Assembly: GCF_000423445.1 (NCBI RefSeq) | Contig: NZ_KE384018.1 | Location: 390,964-454,963 of the forward strand | DNA: 64,000 nucleotides | Direction: 5' to 3' | DNA from: Acidipropionibacterium thoenii DSM 20276 | GTDB taxonomy: Bacteria > Actinomycetota > Actinomycetes > Propionibacteriales > Propionibacteriaceae | Shown here: piece by piece, positions 44,518 to 55,368 of the stretch | How the letters are laid out: the number at the start of each line of letters is the position of its first letter | Numbering within the stretch: the stretch's first letter is position 1 | The notes under the pieces: model-generated | The model's database searches: none | Told to the model about the DNA's origin: nothing | Seen by the model: only the letters and a program-made list of their open reading frames with translations | Made by a program: the position numbers and the translations under genes

Positions 44518-45959
44518 GAATTTCCAGCGCCGCGGAACTCGCCGCAGCGATCGGGGCCCGGTTGACAGGTCCCGGCGAGGTGCGGGTCGGCCCCGATGTG
44601 GTCATCGACACCCGTAAGGCCACCCCCGGATCGCTGTTCGTCGCGCTGCCCGGGGAACGGGTCGACGGGCACGACTTCACCACTGCCGCCGCCCGCGCCG
44701 GGTCCGCCGCGGTCCTGGCGAGCCGCGCCACCGAGGCCGACCTACCCCATCTGGTGGTCGCCGACTCCCAGCAGGGACTCACCGATCTGGCCCGCCATCT
44801 GGTGGCCGTGGAGCACTCCCGGCCGGGCGCCCCGCTGCGCACCATCGCGCTGACCGGATCCTCGGGCAAGACCAGCACCAAGGACATCCTGGCCCAGTTG
44901 CTGGAGGCGGCCGGGACCACCGTCTCCCCGGTGGGCTCCTTCAACAACGAGATCGGCGTCCCGCTGACGGCATGCGGCATCGACCAGGACACCGACTTCC
45001 TGATCAGCGAGATGGGCGCCCGGGGCAAGGGCCACATCGCCTGGCTCACCTCGATCGTGCCCCCCGATGTGGCGATGGTGCTCAATGTCGGCACGGCGCA
45101 CCTGGGCGAGTTCGGTTCCCGCGAGGCGATCGCCGCCGCGAAGGGGGAGATCGTCGAGGCGCTGGGCGCCGATGGCCGTGCGGTGCTCAACGCCGCCGAC
45201 TTCCGGGTCGCCGCGATGACGGCGCGCACCCCGGCGCAGATCGCCTGGTTCAGCCCCGACGCGGACCATCGGCACCCCGAGGCAGCCATCGAGGGATGGG
45301 CCGACCGGTCGGGCAGCGACGACTTCGGGCGCTACCACTTCCAGCTGCACCTGCGTACCCCCGGCAGCCAGCTCGTCGAGACCGTCCAGCTGCGCACCCT
45401 GGGGGCCCACCAGGTGGCCAATGCGGTGGCGGCCGCAGTGGCCGCGGCCTGCTGCGGGATGGCCCCCGACCGGATCGCCGCCGGACTGTCGGCGGCCACC
45501 ACCAGGTCCCCCTGGCGGATGGAGCTGGACGAGCGGGCCGACGGTCTGGTCGTCATCAACGACTGCTACAACGCCAATCCTGACTCGATGAGGGCCGCCA
45601 TCGACACGCTCGCCGGGATCCTGGAGCGCAGGCGCGCCAGCGACCCGCAGACCCGCGGGATCGCGATCCTGGGAGACATGCGAGAACTGGGCGCCGACTC
45701 CGCCGAACTGCACCGCGAGGCGGGCCGACAGGCCGCCAGGGCCGGTTTCGACGAGGTGCTGTGCATCGGCGAGAGGGCCGAGGATCTGGCCTCCGGTGTC
45801 ATCGAGGGTGGGTCTCATGCCCGCGTGGTGGACGCCGCCCAGGCGCGCATCTCGCTAGATTGGTCCCGGCATGACGTCGTACTGGTCAAGGCATCCAGGG
45901 CGCTGGGGCTGGAGAAGCTCGCCGCAGCGATCCTGGCCGATGAGGAGGGCCGGGCGTGA
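44514..45959 (+). CDS. murF: UDP-MurNAc-tripeptide D-Ala-D-Ala ligase
   Basis: The product has 481 residues. It adds D-Ala-D-Ala to complete the pentapeptide. IALTGSSGKTSTKDIL is the ATP loop, SFNNEIGVPLTACGID and EMGARGKGHIAWL lie in the centre, and INDCYNANPDSMRAAI near the C-terminal domain. ATG 44514 overlaps the murE stop. The stop overlaps mraY. Confidence 0.95.
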   Translation: MRISSAAELAAAIGARLTGPGEVRVGPDVVIDTRKATPGSLFVALPGERVDGHDFTTAAARAGSAAVLASRATEADLPHLVVADSQQGLTDLARHLVAVEHSRPGAPLRTIALTGSSGKTSTKDILAQLLEAAGTTVSPVGSFNNEIGVPLTACGIDQDTDFLISEMGARGKGHIAWLTSIVPPDVAMVLNVGTAHLGEFGSREAIAAAKGEIVEALGADGRAVLNAADFRVAAMTARTPAQIAWFSPDADHRHPEAAIEGWADRSGSDDFGRYHFQLHLRTPGSQLVETVQLRTLGAHQVANAVAAAVAAACCGMAPDRIAAGLSAATTRSPWRMELDERADGLVVINDCYNANPDSMRAAIDTLAGILERRRASDPQTRGIAILGDMRELGADSAELHREAGRQAARAGFDEVLCIGERAEDLASGVIEGGSHARVVDAAQARISLDWSRHDVVLVKASRALGLEKLAAAILADEEGRA

Positions 45960-47020
45960 AGAACATTCTGCTGGCAGGCGGACTCTCGCTGGTGGGCACC
46001 CTGTGGGGGACCCGCTGGCTGATCGGATACCTGGCCAGGCGCGGGTTCGGCCAGTTCATCCGCGATGACGGCCCCAAGACCCACGCCGCCAAGAAGGGCA
46101 CTCCCACGATGGGTGGGGCGGCCATCATCGTCTCGGTGGTGGTGTCCTACTTCCTGGCGCACCTGTTCACCTGGACCCATGTCACCGTGTCGGCCCTGCT
46201 GCTGCTGTGGCTGTTCGCAGGTCTGGGTTTCATCGGCTTCCTGGACGACTGGCGGAAGATCTCCAACCAGCGCTCCCTCGGGCTGAAACCCCGGGGCAAG
46301 TTGATCGGCCAGGCGCTGGTGGCCATCGTCTTCGCGGTCGGGGTGATGTTCCTGCCCAACCGCTACGGCGTCACCCCCGGATCGCCGGCGATCTCCTTCC
46401 TGCGTGACATCTCCTGGTTGCACCTGCCGATCTGGCTCGGGGTGATCTGGGTGATCCTGCTCATCGCGGGAGCCTCCAACGGGGTCAACCTCACCGACGG
46501 GCTGGACGGTCTGGCCCCCGGGGCGGCCACCATGGTCTTCGCCGCCTACACGCTGCTCAGTCTCTGGCAGTTCAACCAGTGGTGCACCGGCCATGCCGGC
46601 CCGCAGTGCTACACGGTCCGCGACCCGCACGACCTGGCGATGGTCTCGCTGGCGCTGACCGGTGGCTGTTTCGGCTTCCTGTGGTGGAACGCCAAACCGG
46701 CCAAGATCTTTCTCGGAGACACCGGATCGCTGGCCATCGGCGGGGCTGTGGCCGGCCTGGCGGTACTCAGCCGCACCGAGCTGCTGCTCGTCATCATCGG
46801 CGGCCTGTTCGTCATCGAGACCCTCTCGGTGATCATCCAGGTCGGGGTGTTCAAGATGACCGGCGGCAGACGAGTCTTCAAGATGGCCCCGTTGCACCAC
46901 CACTTCGAGCTCAAGGGCTGGGCCGAGATCACCGTGGTGATCCGGTTCTGGATCATCTGTGGACTCCTGGTGGCCGGGGGCCTGTCAATCTTCTATGCGG
47001 AATGGGTGGTCGGACAGTGA
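45956..47020 (+). CDS. mraY: Phospho-MurNAc-pentapeptide transferase
   Basis: The product has 354 residues with about ten helices. It links the pentapeptide precursor to undecaprenyl phosphate (lipid I). [18 protein letters not shown], the metal site [20 protein letters not shown], and [12 protein letters not shown] are present, along with the C-terminal [16 protein letters not shown] 45956 overlaps murF; the stop overlaps murD. Confidence 0.97.
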   Translation: MKNILLAGGLSLVGTLWGTRWLIGYLARRGFGQFIRDDGPKTHAAKKGTPTMGGAAIIVSVVVSYFLAHLFTWTHVTVSALLLLWLFAGLGFIGFLDDWRKISNQRSLGLKPRGKLIGQALVAIVFAVGVMFLPNRYGVTPGSPAISFLRDISWLHLPIWLGVIWVILLIAGASNGVNLTDGLDGLAPGAATMVFAAYTLLSLWQFNQWCTGHAGPQCYTVRDPHDLAMVSLALTGGCFGFLWWNAKPAKIFLGDTGSLAIGGAVAGLAVLSRTELLLVIIGGLFVIETLSVIIQVGVFKMTGGRRVFKMAPLHHHFELKGWAEITVVIRFWIICGLLVAGGLSIFYAEWVVGQ

Positions 47021-48516
47021 GTGACGAGGATCTGAGGGCGCAGCTGAGGACAGCCGATCGCACCTTCGGCTGGCCGAGGGTGCATGCGGTGATCGCCGGG
47101 CTGGGTACCTCAGGGTATGCCTGCGCCGACGCCCTGCTGGAGCTCGGCGCTCAGGTGGTGGTGCTGGACGACGCCACCGATGAGGGGCACAAGGACAAGG
47201 GCGGACTGCTGGAGGTGCTGGGTGCCGAGGTGCACCTGGGTCCCGGCTCCACCGCCGCTCTGCCTGCCGGCACCGACCTGGTGATCGTCTCCCCGGGATG
47301 GCGGCCCAGCCAGCCCCTGGTGGCCGCCGCGCTGGCCACCGGGGTCCCGGTATGGGGAGAGCCCGAGCTGGCCTGGCGGCTGATGCACCCCGACCATGTC
47401 ATCCCCTGGCTGGCGGTCACCGGGACCAATGGCAAGACCACCACCACCCAGATGACCGAGGCGATCCTCAAGGCCGACGGTCTCAGGGCCGCCGCGGTCG
47501 GAAACATCGGCCGACCGATTCTGGAGGCGATGGCCGACGAGGTGGACTACGACGTCTTCGCCGTCGAGCTGTCCAGCTTCCAGCTGCACTGGTCGGACTC
47601 CCTGGCGCTGCACTCGGCGGCGGTGCTCAACCTGCACGAGGACCACCTGCAGTGGTACGCCGACCACCCCGACCCGTTCGCCGCCTATGGCGCCGACAAG
47701 GCCAAGATCTTCCACGGCGTCACCGGGTCGTGTGTCTACAACGTCGCGGATCCGGCGACCGAGAAGATGGTCCAGGACGCCGAGGTGGCCGAGGGGGCAC
47801 GCGCCATCGGTTTCACCCTGGGCACCCCCGGCCCCTCGATGGTGGGGGTGGTCGACGACCTCATCGTCGACCGGGCCTTCATCGAGCAGCGCGCCACCTC
47901 GGCGGTCGAGCTCGCCAAGCTCACCGACGTCCACCCCTATGCTCCCCACAACATCGAGAACGCGCTGGCCGCGGCGGCACTGACCCGCTCCTTCGGTGTC
48001 CATCCCACCTCGGTCGGCCAGGGGCTGCGCGACCTGGTGCTGGGCGGTCACCGGATCGAGACCGTCCACCAGGCCGGCGGGATCCGCTGGGTCGATGACT
48101 CCAAGGCCACCAACCCGCACGCCGCGAACTCCTCGATGCGCGCCTTCGACCACATCGTGTGGATCGCCGGCGGCCAGGCCAAGGGCACCAACTTCGACCA
48201 TCTGGTCACCACCCACCGCGACAGGCTTCGCGGGGTGGTGGTGCTGGGCATCGATCGGGCGATGATCGCCGGGACCCTGGCCCGGCTGGCACCCCAGGTG
48301 CCGGTGGTGGTGCTGGACTCCCCGGAGCGCAGCGTGATGGCGCAGGCCGTCGATGTGGCCGCCACGATGGCCCAACCCGGCGACACCGTGCTGATGGCCC
48401 CGGGCTGCGCCAGCCTGGACATCTGGCCCGGCTACGCCGCCCGCGGCGACGACTTCGCCGCCGCCGCCCGCAGGATTCAGGGTCCCACCGGTACTCAGGG
48501 ACCCGCCGGCCGGTGA
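47017..48516 (+). CDS. murD: UDP-MurNAc-L-Ala D-Glu ligase
   Basis: The product has 499 residues. It adds D-Glu to UDP-MurNAc-L-Ala, supplied with D-Glu by MurI from 23.7 kb. [17 protein letters not shown] is the N-terminal nucleotide fold, [13 protein letters not shown] the ATP loop, [17 protein letters not shown] and [13 protein letters not shown] the ligase centre. GTG 47017 overlaps mraY; the stop overlaps ftsW. Confidence 0.95.
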   Translation: MSDEDLRAQLRTADRTFGWPRVHAVIAGLGTSGYACADALLELGAQVVVLDDATDEGHKDKGGLLEVLGAEVHLGPGSTAALPAGTDLVIVSPGWRPSQPLVAAALATGVPVWGEPELAWRLMHPDHVIPWLAVTGTNGKTTTTQMTEAILKADGLRAAAVGNIGRPILEAMADEVDYDVFAVELSSFQLHWSDSLALHSAAVLNLHEDHLQWYADHPDPFAAYGADKAKIFHGVTGSCVYNVADPATEKMVQDAEVAEGARAIGFTLGTPGPSMVGVVDDLIVDRAFIEQRATSAVELAKLTDVHPYAPHNIENALAAAALTRSFGVHPTSVGQGLRDLVLGGHRIETVHQAGGIRWVDDSKATNPHAANSSMRAFDHIVWIAGGQAKGTNFDHLVTTHRDRLRGVVVLGIDRAMIAGTLARLAPQVPVVVLDSPERSVMAQAVDVAATMAQPGDTVLMAPGCASLDIWPGYAARGDDFAAAARRIQGPTGTQGPAGR

Positions 48517-49793
48517 CCGAGCAACACGACGGCCTCGGCAACCGGCTGACCGTCTGGCTCGGCCACCTGCTGCGGCTGGACGGTGGCACCCGCGTCATCT
48601 CGGGATCGGACCGGCCGCTGCTGTCGCTGGCCCTGTTCGACTACTACGTCATCCTGGTGGCGACGGTGCTGCTGGCCGGCATCGGGGCCCTGATGAGCCT
48701 GTCCTCCTCCTCGGTCTACGCCCAGTCCCAGAACCTCAGCCCCTACTACTACGCGGGCCGTCAGGTCATCTTCCTGGCCGCCGGGGGGGTGCTGGCGGCA
48801 TTCGCCTCCCGGATCTCCGAACACCTGGTGAAGCTGCTGGGGCTGGTGGCCTACGGCGGAGCCGTGCTGCTGCTCCTGCTGGTCTTCAGCCCGCTCGGCA
48901 GCGATGCCGGCAAGGGCAACCGGAACTGGCTGTCCCTCGGCCCGGTCACCCTGCAGCCCTCCGAGTTCGCCAAACTGGCCCTGGTGATCGTCGGGTCCAG
49001 CTACCTTGCGGCTCGCCGCGAGGACATCGGCCGGTTCAAGCACCTGCTGCCCTATCTGGTGATCTACGGGGTGCCGGTGGCGATGATCCTGGCCCAGGGG
49101 GACCTGGGCACCGTGATGATCATCGGGGCCCTGATGATCGCCCAGATGTGGGCCTTCGGGATCAAGCTGCGCCACATCCTGGTGCTGGTGCTGGCCGCCG
49201 GTGCGATGGTGGCCGTCGCGGTGGCCACCCAGCCCAGCCGGTTGCGCCGGGTGCTGCTCTTCCTCAACCCCAGCGACTCCCCGGACGTGTCCCAGCAGCC
49301 GCTGAGCGCCATCTTCGCGCTGGCCTCGGGAGGATGGTGGGGGGTCGGCATCGGCGCCTCCCGGCAGAAATGGGGAGGCCTCTACGACGGCGCCCAGAAC
49401 GACTACGTGTTCGCCGTCCTGGGTGAGGAGATGGGGCTGGTCGGCACCATCGCGGTGATCCTGCTGTTCGCCCTGCTGGCCTGGGCCGGGGTGCGGGTGG
49501 CGATGCGCTCGCAATCCCAGTTCAGCCGGACCCTGGCCATCTCCGTCACGGCCTGGACCGCCATCCAGGCGATCATGAACATGGGTGTCGCCCTCGACCT
49601 CTTCCCGGTCTTCGGAGTGCCCCTGCCGTTCATCTCGATCGGCGGATCGGCACTCATCTCGAATCTGGTGGCCGCCGGCCTGCTGATGGCCTGTGCCCGC
49701 CGGGAGAAGGCCGCCAGGAAGTACCTCCAGGCCTCGCGCCGGTCAGGACCCCCCCGGGTGACTACCGTGGTGGACGGCGGTCGGCATGCCTGA
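48513..49793 (+). CDS. ftsW: Septal lipid II polymerase FtsW (SEDS family)
   Basis: The product has 426 residues with about ten helices. [72 protein letters not shown] and [26 protein letters not shown] are SEDS motifs, with the catalytic Asp region near the RNWL/GEE loops. It polymerises glycan with FtsI. GTG 48513 overlaps murD. A 105-bp gap follows before murG. Confidence 0.95.
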   Translation: MTEQHDGLGNRLTVWLGHLLRLDGGTRVISGSDRPLLSLALFDYYVILVATVLLAGIGALMSLSSSSVYAQSQNLSPYYYAGRQVIFLAAGGVLAAFASRISEHLVKLLGLVAYGGAVLLLLLVFSPLGSDAGKGNRNWLSLGPVTLQPSEFAKLALVIVGSSYLAARREDIGRFKHLLPYLVIYGVPVAMILAQGDLGTVMIIGALMIAQMWAFGIKLRHILVLVLAAGAMVAVAVATQPSRLRRVLLFLNPSDSPDVSQQPLSAIFALASGGWWGVGIGASRQKWGGLYDGAQNDYVFAVLGEEMGLVGTIAVILLFALLAWAGVRVAMRSQSQFSRTLAISVTAWTAIQAIMNMGVALDLFPVFGVPLPFISIGGSALISNLVAAGLLMACARREKAARKYLQASRRSGPPRVTTVVDGGRHA

Positions 49794-49898
49794 GGCCCCC
49801 GGGACGGTGAGCAGACCCCTGCGAGAACCTGGAAGAATCCGCCGGGACCCGGTAAGAACTACGCCAACAACAATCAGGAACGATGAGGTGAGCTGCAG

Positions 49899-51053
49899 AT
49901 GGTGAATGTCGTGCTGGCCGGGGGTGGCACCGCAGGACACACCTCGCCACTGATCGCCACGGCCCAGGCCCTGGGGCGCCACCCGGACCTGGGCCACCTG
50001 TCGTGCATCGGGACCCCCAAGGGGCTGGAGGGCAGGGTGATCCCCGAGGCCGGCCTGGAACTCGACATGATCGACCCGGTGCCGCTGCCGAGAGAACTCA
50101 CCGGCGAACTGCTGAGGGTTCCCGGTCATCTGCTGCGCGCCGTCCGCCAGGCCGGTCAGATCCTCAGCGACCGGCAGGCCGATGTGCTGGTCGGTTTCGG
50201 CGGCTACGTGTCGATGCCGGCCTACCTGGCTGCCCGCAGGGCCCATGTGCCGATCGTGATCCACGAGCAGAACGCCGTGCCGGGGCTGGCCAACAAGGTG
50301 GCCTCCCGGTTCGCCTGCCAGGTCGCCACCGCCTTCCCCGGCACCGGGCTGCGAGGCTCCCGGTTCATCGGGATGCCACTGCGGGACGCCGTCACCTCCC
50401 TGGCGCTGCTGGACCCGCCGGCCCGGGCTGAGCGCACCCGCTCGGCACGGGTCGAGCTGGGGCTGGATCCGCAGCTGCCCACCCTGCTGGTGTCGGGGGG
50501 ATCCCAGGGTGCGGTGGCGATCAACGACGCGGTGGTGGGCGCCCGGGACCGGCTGCTGGCCGACGGGGTCCAGATCGTGCACGTCCTGGGCCCGCGCAAT
50601 ATCGGCACGGCGATGCCACTGACCGACCAGACCACCGGTGCCCGATGGCTTCCGCTGGGCTACCTGGACGACATGACCCTGGGCTATGCCGCCGCCGATC
50701 TGATGGTGGCCCGCTCCGGGGCCGGCACCGTGGTGGAGACCGCCGCCCTGGGGCTGCCGTGCGTCTACGTACCGCTGCCCCATGGCAATGGCGAGCAGGC
50801 CCGCAATGCCGCCCCGCTGGTGGCCGCCGGGGCCGGGGTGCAGGTCGACAATGCCGACCTGGACGCCGAACGGCTGCTCGCCGAGACCGCCCGGATCCAC
50901 GACCCGCAAGCACTTGCGGCGATGTCGGCGGCCGGCAGGGGCACGATGCCCGCCGACGCCGCCGAGACCCTCGCCGACATTGTCCTGGGGGCGGCCGACC
51001 GCTCCCGGACACCCCGACCCACCGTCCAGGAGGACTCCGATGACCCTGCGTGA
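49899..51053 (+). CDS. murG: UDP-GlcNAc transferase making lipid II
   Basis: The product has 384 residues. It adds GlcNAc to lipid I on the inner membrane face. VVLAGGGTAGHTSPLIATAQAL and GFGGYVSMPAYLAARR form the N-terminal domain, HEQNAVPGLANK the centre, and LVSGGSQGAVAIND, ADLMVARSGAGTVVETAALGLPCVYVPLP the donor-binding domain. ATG 49899 has GAGGTGAG upstream. It overlaps murC by 14 bp. Confidence 0.96.
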   Translation: MVNVVLAGGGTAGHTSPLIATAQALGRHPDLGHLSCIGTPKGLEGRVIPEAGLELDMIDPVPLPRELTGELLRVPGHLLRAVRQAGQILSDRQADVLVGFGGYVSMPAYLAARRAHVPIVIHEQNAVPGLANKVASRFACQVATAFPGTGLRGSRFIGMPLRDAVTSLALLDPPARAERTRSARVELGLDPQLPTLLVSGGSQGAVAINDAVVGARDRLLADGVQIVHVLGPRNIGTAMPLTDQTTGARWLPLGYLDDMTLGYAAADLMVARSGAGTVVETAALGLPCVYVPLPHGNGEQARNAAPLVAAGAGVQVDNADLDAERLLAETARIHDPQALAAMSAAGRGTMPADAAETLADIVLGAADRSRTPRPTVQEDSDDPA

Positions 51054-52449
51054 ACCCGTCGAGCTGGCCGATCCCCACACGATCGGCCCAGTGCACTTCA
51101 TCGCCGTCGGCGGGGCCGGGATGAGCGGCGTCGCCCGGATCTACCAGGAGCTCGGGGTGCCGACATCGGGATCCGACCAGGTCGACTCGGCGAACCTGCG
51201 ATCGCTGTCGGAGGCGGGGGTGCGCACCTGGGTGGGCCACGACCCCAGCCACCTCGACGGCGCCCGCACCGTGGTGGTCTCCTCGGCGATCCGCCCCGAC
51301 AACCCGGAACTGGTGGAGGCCAGACGTCGCGGTCTGCGGATCTGGCACCGCAGCGCCGGGCTGGCGGCCCTGATGCTCAATCACGACGGCGTCTCGGTCT
51401 GCGGCACCCACGGCAAGACCACCACCACCGCGATGATCGCCACCGCCCTGACCCACGCCGGTGCCGACCCCTCCTATGTGGTGGGCTCACCGCTGGCCGC
51501 CACCGGTACCAGCGCCCATCTGGGCCACGGCACCGCCTTCGTGGTGGAGGCCGACGAGTCCGATGGCTCCTTCCTGCAGTATCCCAGCCAGATCGTGGTG
51601 GTCACCAATGTGGAGGCCGACCACCTCGACAACTGGGGTACCCCGCAGGCCTACTTCGAGGGCTTCCTGAGGATGGCCAGCCGAGCTCAGGTGAGGTATG
51701 TCGTCGCCAACATCGACGACCCAGGATCGGGCGAACTGGCGCATCGCCTGCAGGACAGCGGCCACGTCCAGGTGGTCACCTATGGCGAGGCCACCGGGGC
51801 CGATGTCCGGCTCTCCGAGCTCGATCTGGAGGGCACCGAGGTCTCGGCGACGCTGACCGCCGGGCGCACCGAGGGCAGGCTCCAGCTGCAGGTTCCGGGG
51901 CGTCACAATCTGGCCAATGCGGCGGCTGCCTACGCGGTCGGCAATCTGCTGGGGATCGGTTCGCAGGAGCTGCTGGCCGGGTTGGCCTCCTTCGCCGGGA
52001 CGCTGCGCCGATTCCAGCTGATCGGCGTCCGGAACGGGATCCGGATCTTCGACGACTACGCCCACCACCCCACCGAGATCCGCGCCACCCTCGGGGCGGC
52101 CCGGCGGGCGGCCGGCGAGGGCCGGGTGGTGGCCTGCTTCCAGCCCCACCTCTACACCCGCACCCGAGACTTCGCCACCGAGTTCGGCAAGGCCCTGGCG
52201 CTGGCCGACCGGGTGCTGGTCACCGACGTCTACGCCTCCCGGGAGGACCCGATCCCCGGGGTCTCCGGTCGGCTGGTGGAGGATGCGGTGGAGGCGGCCG
52301 GCGGATCCTCGCGGTATGTCCCCGACAAGGGTGACCTGCCGGCGGCGCTGGCCGAGGAGGTCCGGCCGGGGGACCTGGTGATCACTCTGGGGGCCGGTGA
52401 TGTCACCCTGGTCGGCCCGATCCTGCTGGGACTGCTGGACGGCCGCTGA
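51040..52449 (+). CDS. murC: UDP-MurNAc L-Ala ligase
   Basis: The product has 469 residues. It adds the first amino acid to UDP-MurNAc. FIAVGGAGMSGVARI, VCGTHGKTTTTAM (ATP loop), VEADESDGSFL, NVEADHLDNW, FDDYAHHPTEIRATL and CFQPHLYTRTRDF are all present. ATG 51040 has CAGGAGG at 51027-51033. It overlaps both murG and ftsQ. Confidence 0.96.
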   Translation: MTLREPVELADPHTIGPVHFIAVGGAGMSGVARIYQELGVPTSGSDQVDSANLRSLSEAGVRTWVGHDPSHLDGARTVVVSSAIRPDNPELVEARRRGLRIWHRSAGLAALMLNHDGVSVCGTHGKTTTTAMIATALTHAGADPSYVVGSPLAATGTSAHLGHGTAFVVEADESDGSFLQYPSQIVVVTNVEADHLDNWGTPQAYFEGFLRMASRAQVRYVVANIDDPGSGELAHRLQDSGHVQVVTYGEATGADVRLSELDLEGTEVSATLTAGRTEGRLQLQVPGRHNLANAAAAYAVGNLLGIGSQELLAGLASFAGTLRRFQLIGVRNGIRIFDDYAHHPTEIRATLGAARRAAGEGRVVACFQPHLYTRTRDFATEFGKALALADRVLVTDVYASREDPIPGVSGRLVEDAVEAAGGSSRYVPDKGDLPAALAEEVRPGDLVITLGAGDVTLVGPILLGLLDGR

Positions 52450-53168
52450 TGCCATCGGGCATCTCCGACCTCACCCGGCCGATCGATCTGCGACGCCGGG
52501 CGCTCCGTCGTCGCCGGTGGATCGTGATCGCCTCGGTGCTGGCCGTCGTCGTGCTGATCGTCGCGGCGGTGCAGCTGATCGGCTACTCCAGCCTGGTCGC
52601 GGTGCGTGAGGTCGAGGTGCAGGGGGCCGGGCTGGCCACCCCGGCCCAGATCCGCACGGCCGCGCAGGTGCCCGAAGGCACACCGTTGGCCAGGGTTGAC
52701 CTGCAGCAGGTCGGGGACCGGGTGGCCGCGCTACCCCCGGTGGCCGAGGTCCAGGTGCATCGCAGCTGGCCCCACACCATCACTGTGGTGGTGACGGAGC
52801 GGACCGCTGTCCTCCAGCTGCGCAACGGTTCCCGCTACCTGTGGGTGGATGCCGGCGGCGTCGTCTTCCACACCAGCAACCGGGTCGACCCGAAGCTGCC
52901 CACCGCGCTGGCCGACCAGGGCAACCGGCGTCTGCTCACCGAGCTGGCCACCACCGTGGACTCGCTGTCCGCCACCCTGCGCACCCAGCTGGACCACATC
53001 GAGGCCCCCGGCGCCGATCGGATCGTCCTGGTGCTGACCGGCAACCGCACGGTGATCTGGGGCAACAGCAGCCAGTCGGCGGCGAAGTCGACGGTGGCCA
53101 CCGCGATGCTGGCCACCAAGGCCACCGTCTACGACGTATCGGCCCCCGACCACCCGACCGCCAAGTAG
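52449..53168 (+). CDS. ftsQ: Cell division protein FtsQ
   Basis: The product has 239 residues: a basic cytoplasmic tail, one helix at about 24-46, a POTRA domain (VREVEVQGAGLATPAQIRTAAQVPEGTPLARVDLQQVGDRVAALPPVAEVQVHR split across strands) and the FtsQ beta domain (VVTERTAVLQLRNGSRYLWVDAGGVVF). It links the divisome parts. The start overlaps the murC stop by one base. Confidence 0.92.
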   Translation: MPSGISDLTRPIDLRRRALRRRRWIVIASVLAVVVLIVAAVQLIGYSSLVAVREVEVQGAGLATPAQIRTAAQVPEGTPLARVDLQQVGDRVAALPPVAEVQVHRSWPHTITVVVTERTAVLQLRNGSRYLWVDAGGVVFHTSNRVDPKLPTALADQGNRRLLTELATTVDSLSATLRTQLDHIEAPGADRIVLVLTGNRTVIWGNSSQSAAKSTVATAMLATKATVYDVSAPDHPTAK

Positions 53169-53195
53169 CCCTGGAACTGTCAACGGGCGGTAGAT

Positions 53196-53216
53196 CTCTC
53201 AAGGTGTACTTGAGAG
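53196..53216. promoter_or_regulatory. Palindrome in the ftsQ-ftsZ gap
   Basis: CTCTCAAG, five bases, then CTTGAGAG: a perfect 8-bp inverted repeat, 28 bp after the ftsQ stop and 25 bp before the ftsZ -35. It could be an operator or a weak attenuating hairpin. Confidence 0.55.
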
Positions 53217-53240
53217 TCCGGCCCGCGTCGGTGGTCCCGG

Positions 53241-53269
53241 TGGACACCCCCGACCAGTACTCATAGCCT
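53241..53269 (+). promoter_or_regulatory. Promoter of ftsZ
   Basis: TGGACA (53241-53246) and TAGCCT (53264-53269) are 17 bp apart, 42 bp before the GTG. ftsZ thus probably has its own promoter within the dcw cluster. Confidence 0.55.
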
Positions 53270-53310
53270 GTGAGGCGACCAGATTTCAGTGCGAAGTGAG
53301 GCAGACTCTC

Positions 53311-54453
53311 GTGGCAACTCCATCCCAGAATTACCTCGCGGTGATCAAGGTCGTCGGCGTCGGCGGAGGCGGTTGCAATGCCGTCAACCGGATGATCGAG
53401 GCCGGACTCAAGGGAGTGGAGTTCCTCGCCATCAACACCGATGCGCAGGCCCTGCTGATGAGCGATGCCGACGTCAAGCTCGACGTCGGTCGCGATCTCA
53501 CCCGCGGGCTGGGCGCCGGTGCCGACCCCGACAAGGGCCGTCAGGCCGCCGAGGACCACTCCGACGAGATCGAGGAGTGCCTCAAGGGTGCCGACATGGT
53601 CTTCGTCACCGCCGGTGAGGGCGGTGGCACCGGCACCGGTGGCGCCCCGGTGGTCGCCAAGATCGCCCGCTCGCTGGGAGCCCTGACGATCGGGGTGGTC
53701 ACCCGGCCGTTCACCTTCGAGGGGCGCCGTCGCACCAGTCAGGCTGAGGACGGCATCGACCGGCTGCGCGAGGAGGTCGACACCCTCATCGTCATCCCCA
53801 ATGACAAGCTGCTGTCGATGACCGACCAGCAGATCGCCATCATCGACGCCTTCAAGCAGGCCGACCAGGTACTGATGCAGGGCGTCTCGGGGATCACCGA
53901 CCTCATCACCACCCCCGGTCAGATCAACCTGGACTTCGCCGACGTCAAGTCGATCATGTCGAACGCCGGCTCGGCCCTGATGGGTATCGGTCACGCCTCC
54001 GGCGAGGACCGCGCCCGGGCGGCCGCCGAGATGGCGATCTCCTCGCCGCTGCTGGAGGTCTCCATCGACGGCGCCCACGGCGTCCTGCTGTCGATCGCCG
54101 GCGGATCGGACCTGGGCCTGTTCGAGGTCGCCTCGGCCGCCAACCTCATCGAGGAGTCGGCCCACGACGAGGCCAACATCATCTTCGGCACCGTCATCGA
54201 CGACGCACTGGGCGACGAGGTGCGGGTCACCGTGATCGCTGCCGGCTTCGACGGCGGCCAGCCCCCCAAGCGTCAGCCCGGGGTCTCCGCCCGGCCGGGG
54301 GCCCCGGCCCAGAAGAAGCCCTCCCCCCAGCAGCCTCCCCGGCCGGCCGCGCAGCAGCCCGCCCCGGTGGTCTCCGAGCCGACGAACCCCCGGGTGGTGG
54401 CGCCGGTCGACCCGGCCGACGACGACCTGGACGTTCCCGACTTCCTCAAGTGA
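53311..54453 (+). CDS. ftsZ: Cell division tubulin FtsZ
   Basis: The product has 380 residues. It forms the Z ring by GTP-driven polymerisation. The tubulin signature GGGTGTG is at 104-110, NTDAQAL at 42-48, and [11 protein letters not shown] the T7 loop. A Pro/Gln/Ala-rich linker ends in [11 protein letters not shown], the tail that binds SepF and others. GTG 53311 is preferred because actinobacterial FtsZ starts [14 protein letters not shown] 53296 is an alternative. Confidence 0.97.
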   Translation: MATPSQNYLAVIKVVGVGGGGCNAVNRMIEAGLKGVEFLAINTDAQALLMSDADVKLDVGRDLTRGLGAGADPDKGRQAAEDHSDEIEECLKGADMVFVTAGEGGGTGTGGAPVVAKIARSLGALTIGVVTRPFTFEGRRRTSQAEDGIDRLREEVDTLIVIPNDKLLSMTDQQIAIIDAFKQADQVLMQGVSGITDLITTPGQINLDFADVKSIMSNAGSALMGIGHASGEDRARAAAEMAISSPLLEVSIDGAHGVLLSIAGGSDLGLFEVASAANLIEESAHDEANIIFGTVIDDALGDEVRVTVIAAGFDGGQPPKRQPGVSARPGAPAQKKPSPQQPPRPAAQQPAPVVSEPTNPRVVAPVDPADDDLDVPDFLK

Positions 54454-54478
54454 GGCCCCGCCCGGGAACCCCGACCAG

Positions 54479-55282
54479 ATGCTGAGGATGCGGATCGACC
54501 CGGCCGCCAATCGTGGTGTGGGGGTCGCCTTCACCGACCGCTGGGGAGGATTCTCGACGGGCGCACTGGCCGAGCTCAACCTCGGCCGGGTGGACGCCGA
54601 CGATCCCGCTCATCTGGTGGCCAATATCGCCGCCCTGCGTGCCGGTCTGGGGGTCGACCGGATCGCCCTGGTCCACCAGGTGCACGGTGCCGAGGTGGTG
54701 GAGATCGACCGGTCGGCCGCCGAGCAGATCGATGACCGGACCGTGCTGAGCGAGCCCACCGGTGCTGCCAGCCCGACTCCCTGGGCCCGCCGGATGCCGA
54801 CCGCCGACGCGATGGTGACCCGACTGCCCGCGGTGGCGCTGGCGATCCGGGTCGCCGACTGTCTGCCGGTGATGCTCGCCGATCCGGCTGCCGGGGTGAT
54901 CGGTGCCGCACATGCCGGCCGGGCCGGGCTGCTGGGCGGCGTGCTGGCGGCGGTGGTGGCCCGGATGCGCGGGCTCGGCGCCCACGAGATCACCGGCTGG
55001 ATCGGGCCGCACATCTGCGGGTCCTGCTACGAGGTGCCCCCGCCGATGGCCGAGGAGGTCTGGGCCGCCCATCCGGCCACCCGGGCCACCACATCCTGGG
55101 GGACGCCGTCGCTGGACCTGGCTGCCGAGGCGCTGGCCCAGCTCGAGGAGCTGGGAGTGACTGCGGTGGGGCTGGATCCGTGCACCCGGGAGAGCCCCGA
55201 GCTGTTCTCCCACCGCCGCGATCCCGGGTCCGGTCGGTTGGCCGGCCTGGTGTGGATCGGTACCGGATGGATCAGGAACTAG
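54479..55282 (+). CDS. pgeF: Peptidoglycan editing factor / multicopper polyphenol oxidase family (YfiH)
   Basis: The product has 267 residues. LVHQVHGAEV, VADCLPVMLAD and GAAHAGRAGLLGGV hold the two His and one Cys of the zinc site; GPHICGSCYEV follows. The usual HAGWRG is HAGRAG here. In E. coli the protein removes L-Ser from wall precursors. It normally lies after ftsZ and before yggS; here yggS is missing. Confidence 0.88.
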   Translation: MLRMRIDPAANRGVGVAFTDRWGGFSTGALAELNLGRVDADDPAHLVANIAALRAGLGVDRIALVHQVHGAEVVEIDRSAAEQIDDRTVLSEPTGAASPTPWARRMPTADAMVTRLPAVALAIRVADCLPVMLADPAAGVIGAAHAGRAGLLGGVLAAVVARMRGLGAHEITGWIGPHICGSCYEVPPPMAEEVWAAHPATRATTSWGTPSLDLAAEALAQLEELGVTAVGLDPCTRESPELFSHRRDPGSGRLAGLVWIGTGWIRN

Positions 55283-55368
55283 TAGCGTGTCACCAGAAGG
55301 CCCCGAGAGGGGCCGTGGCAACGTAGGTCACGACGTGTGTGCAGACAGACTCGAGTGAGGAGAGCCAG

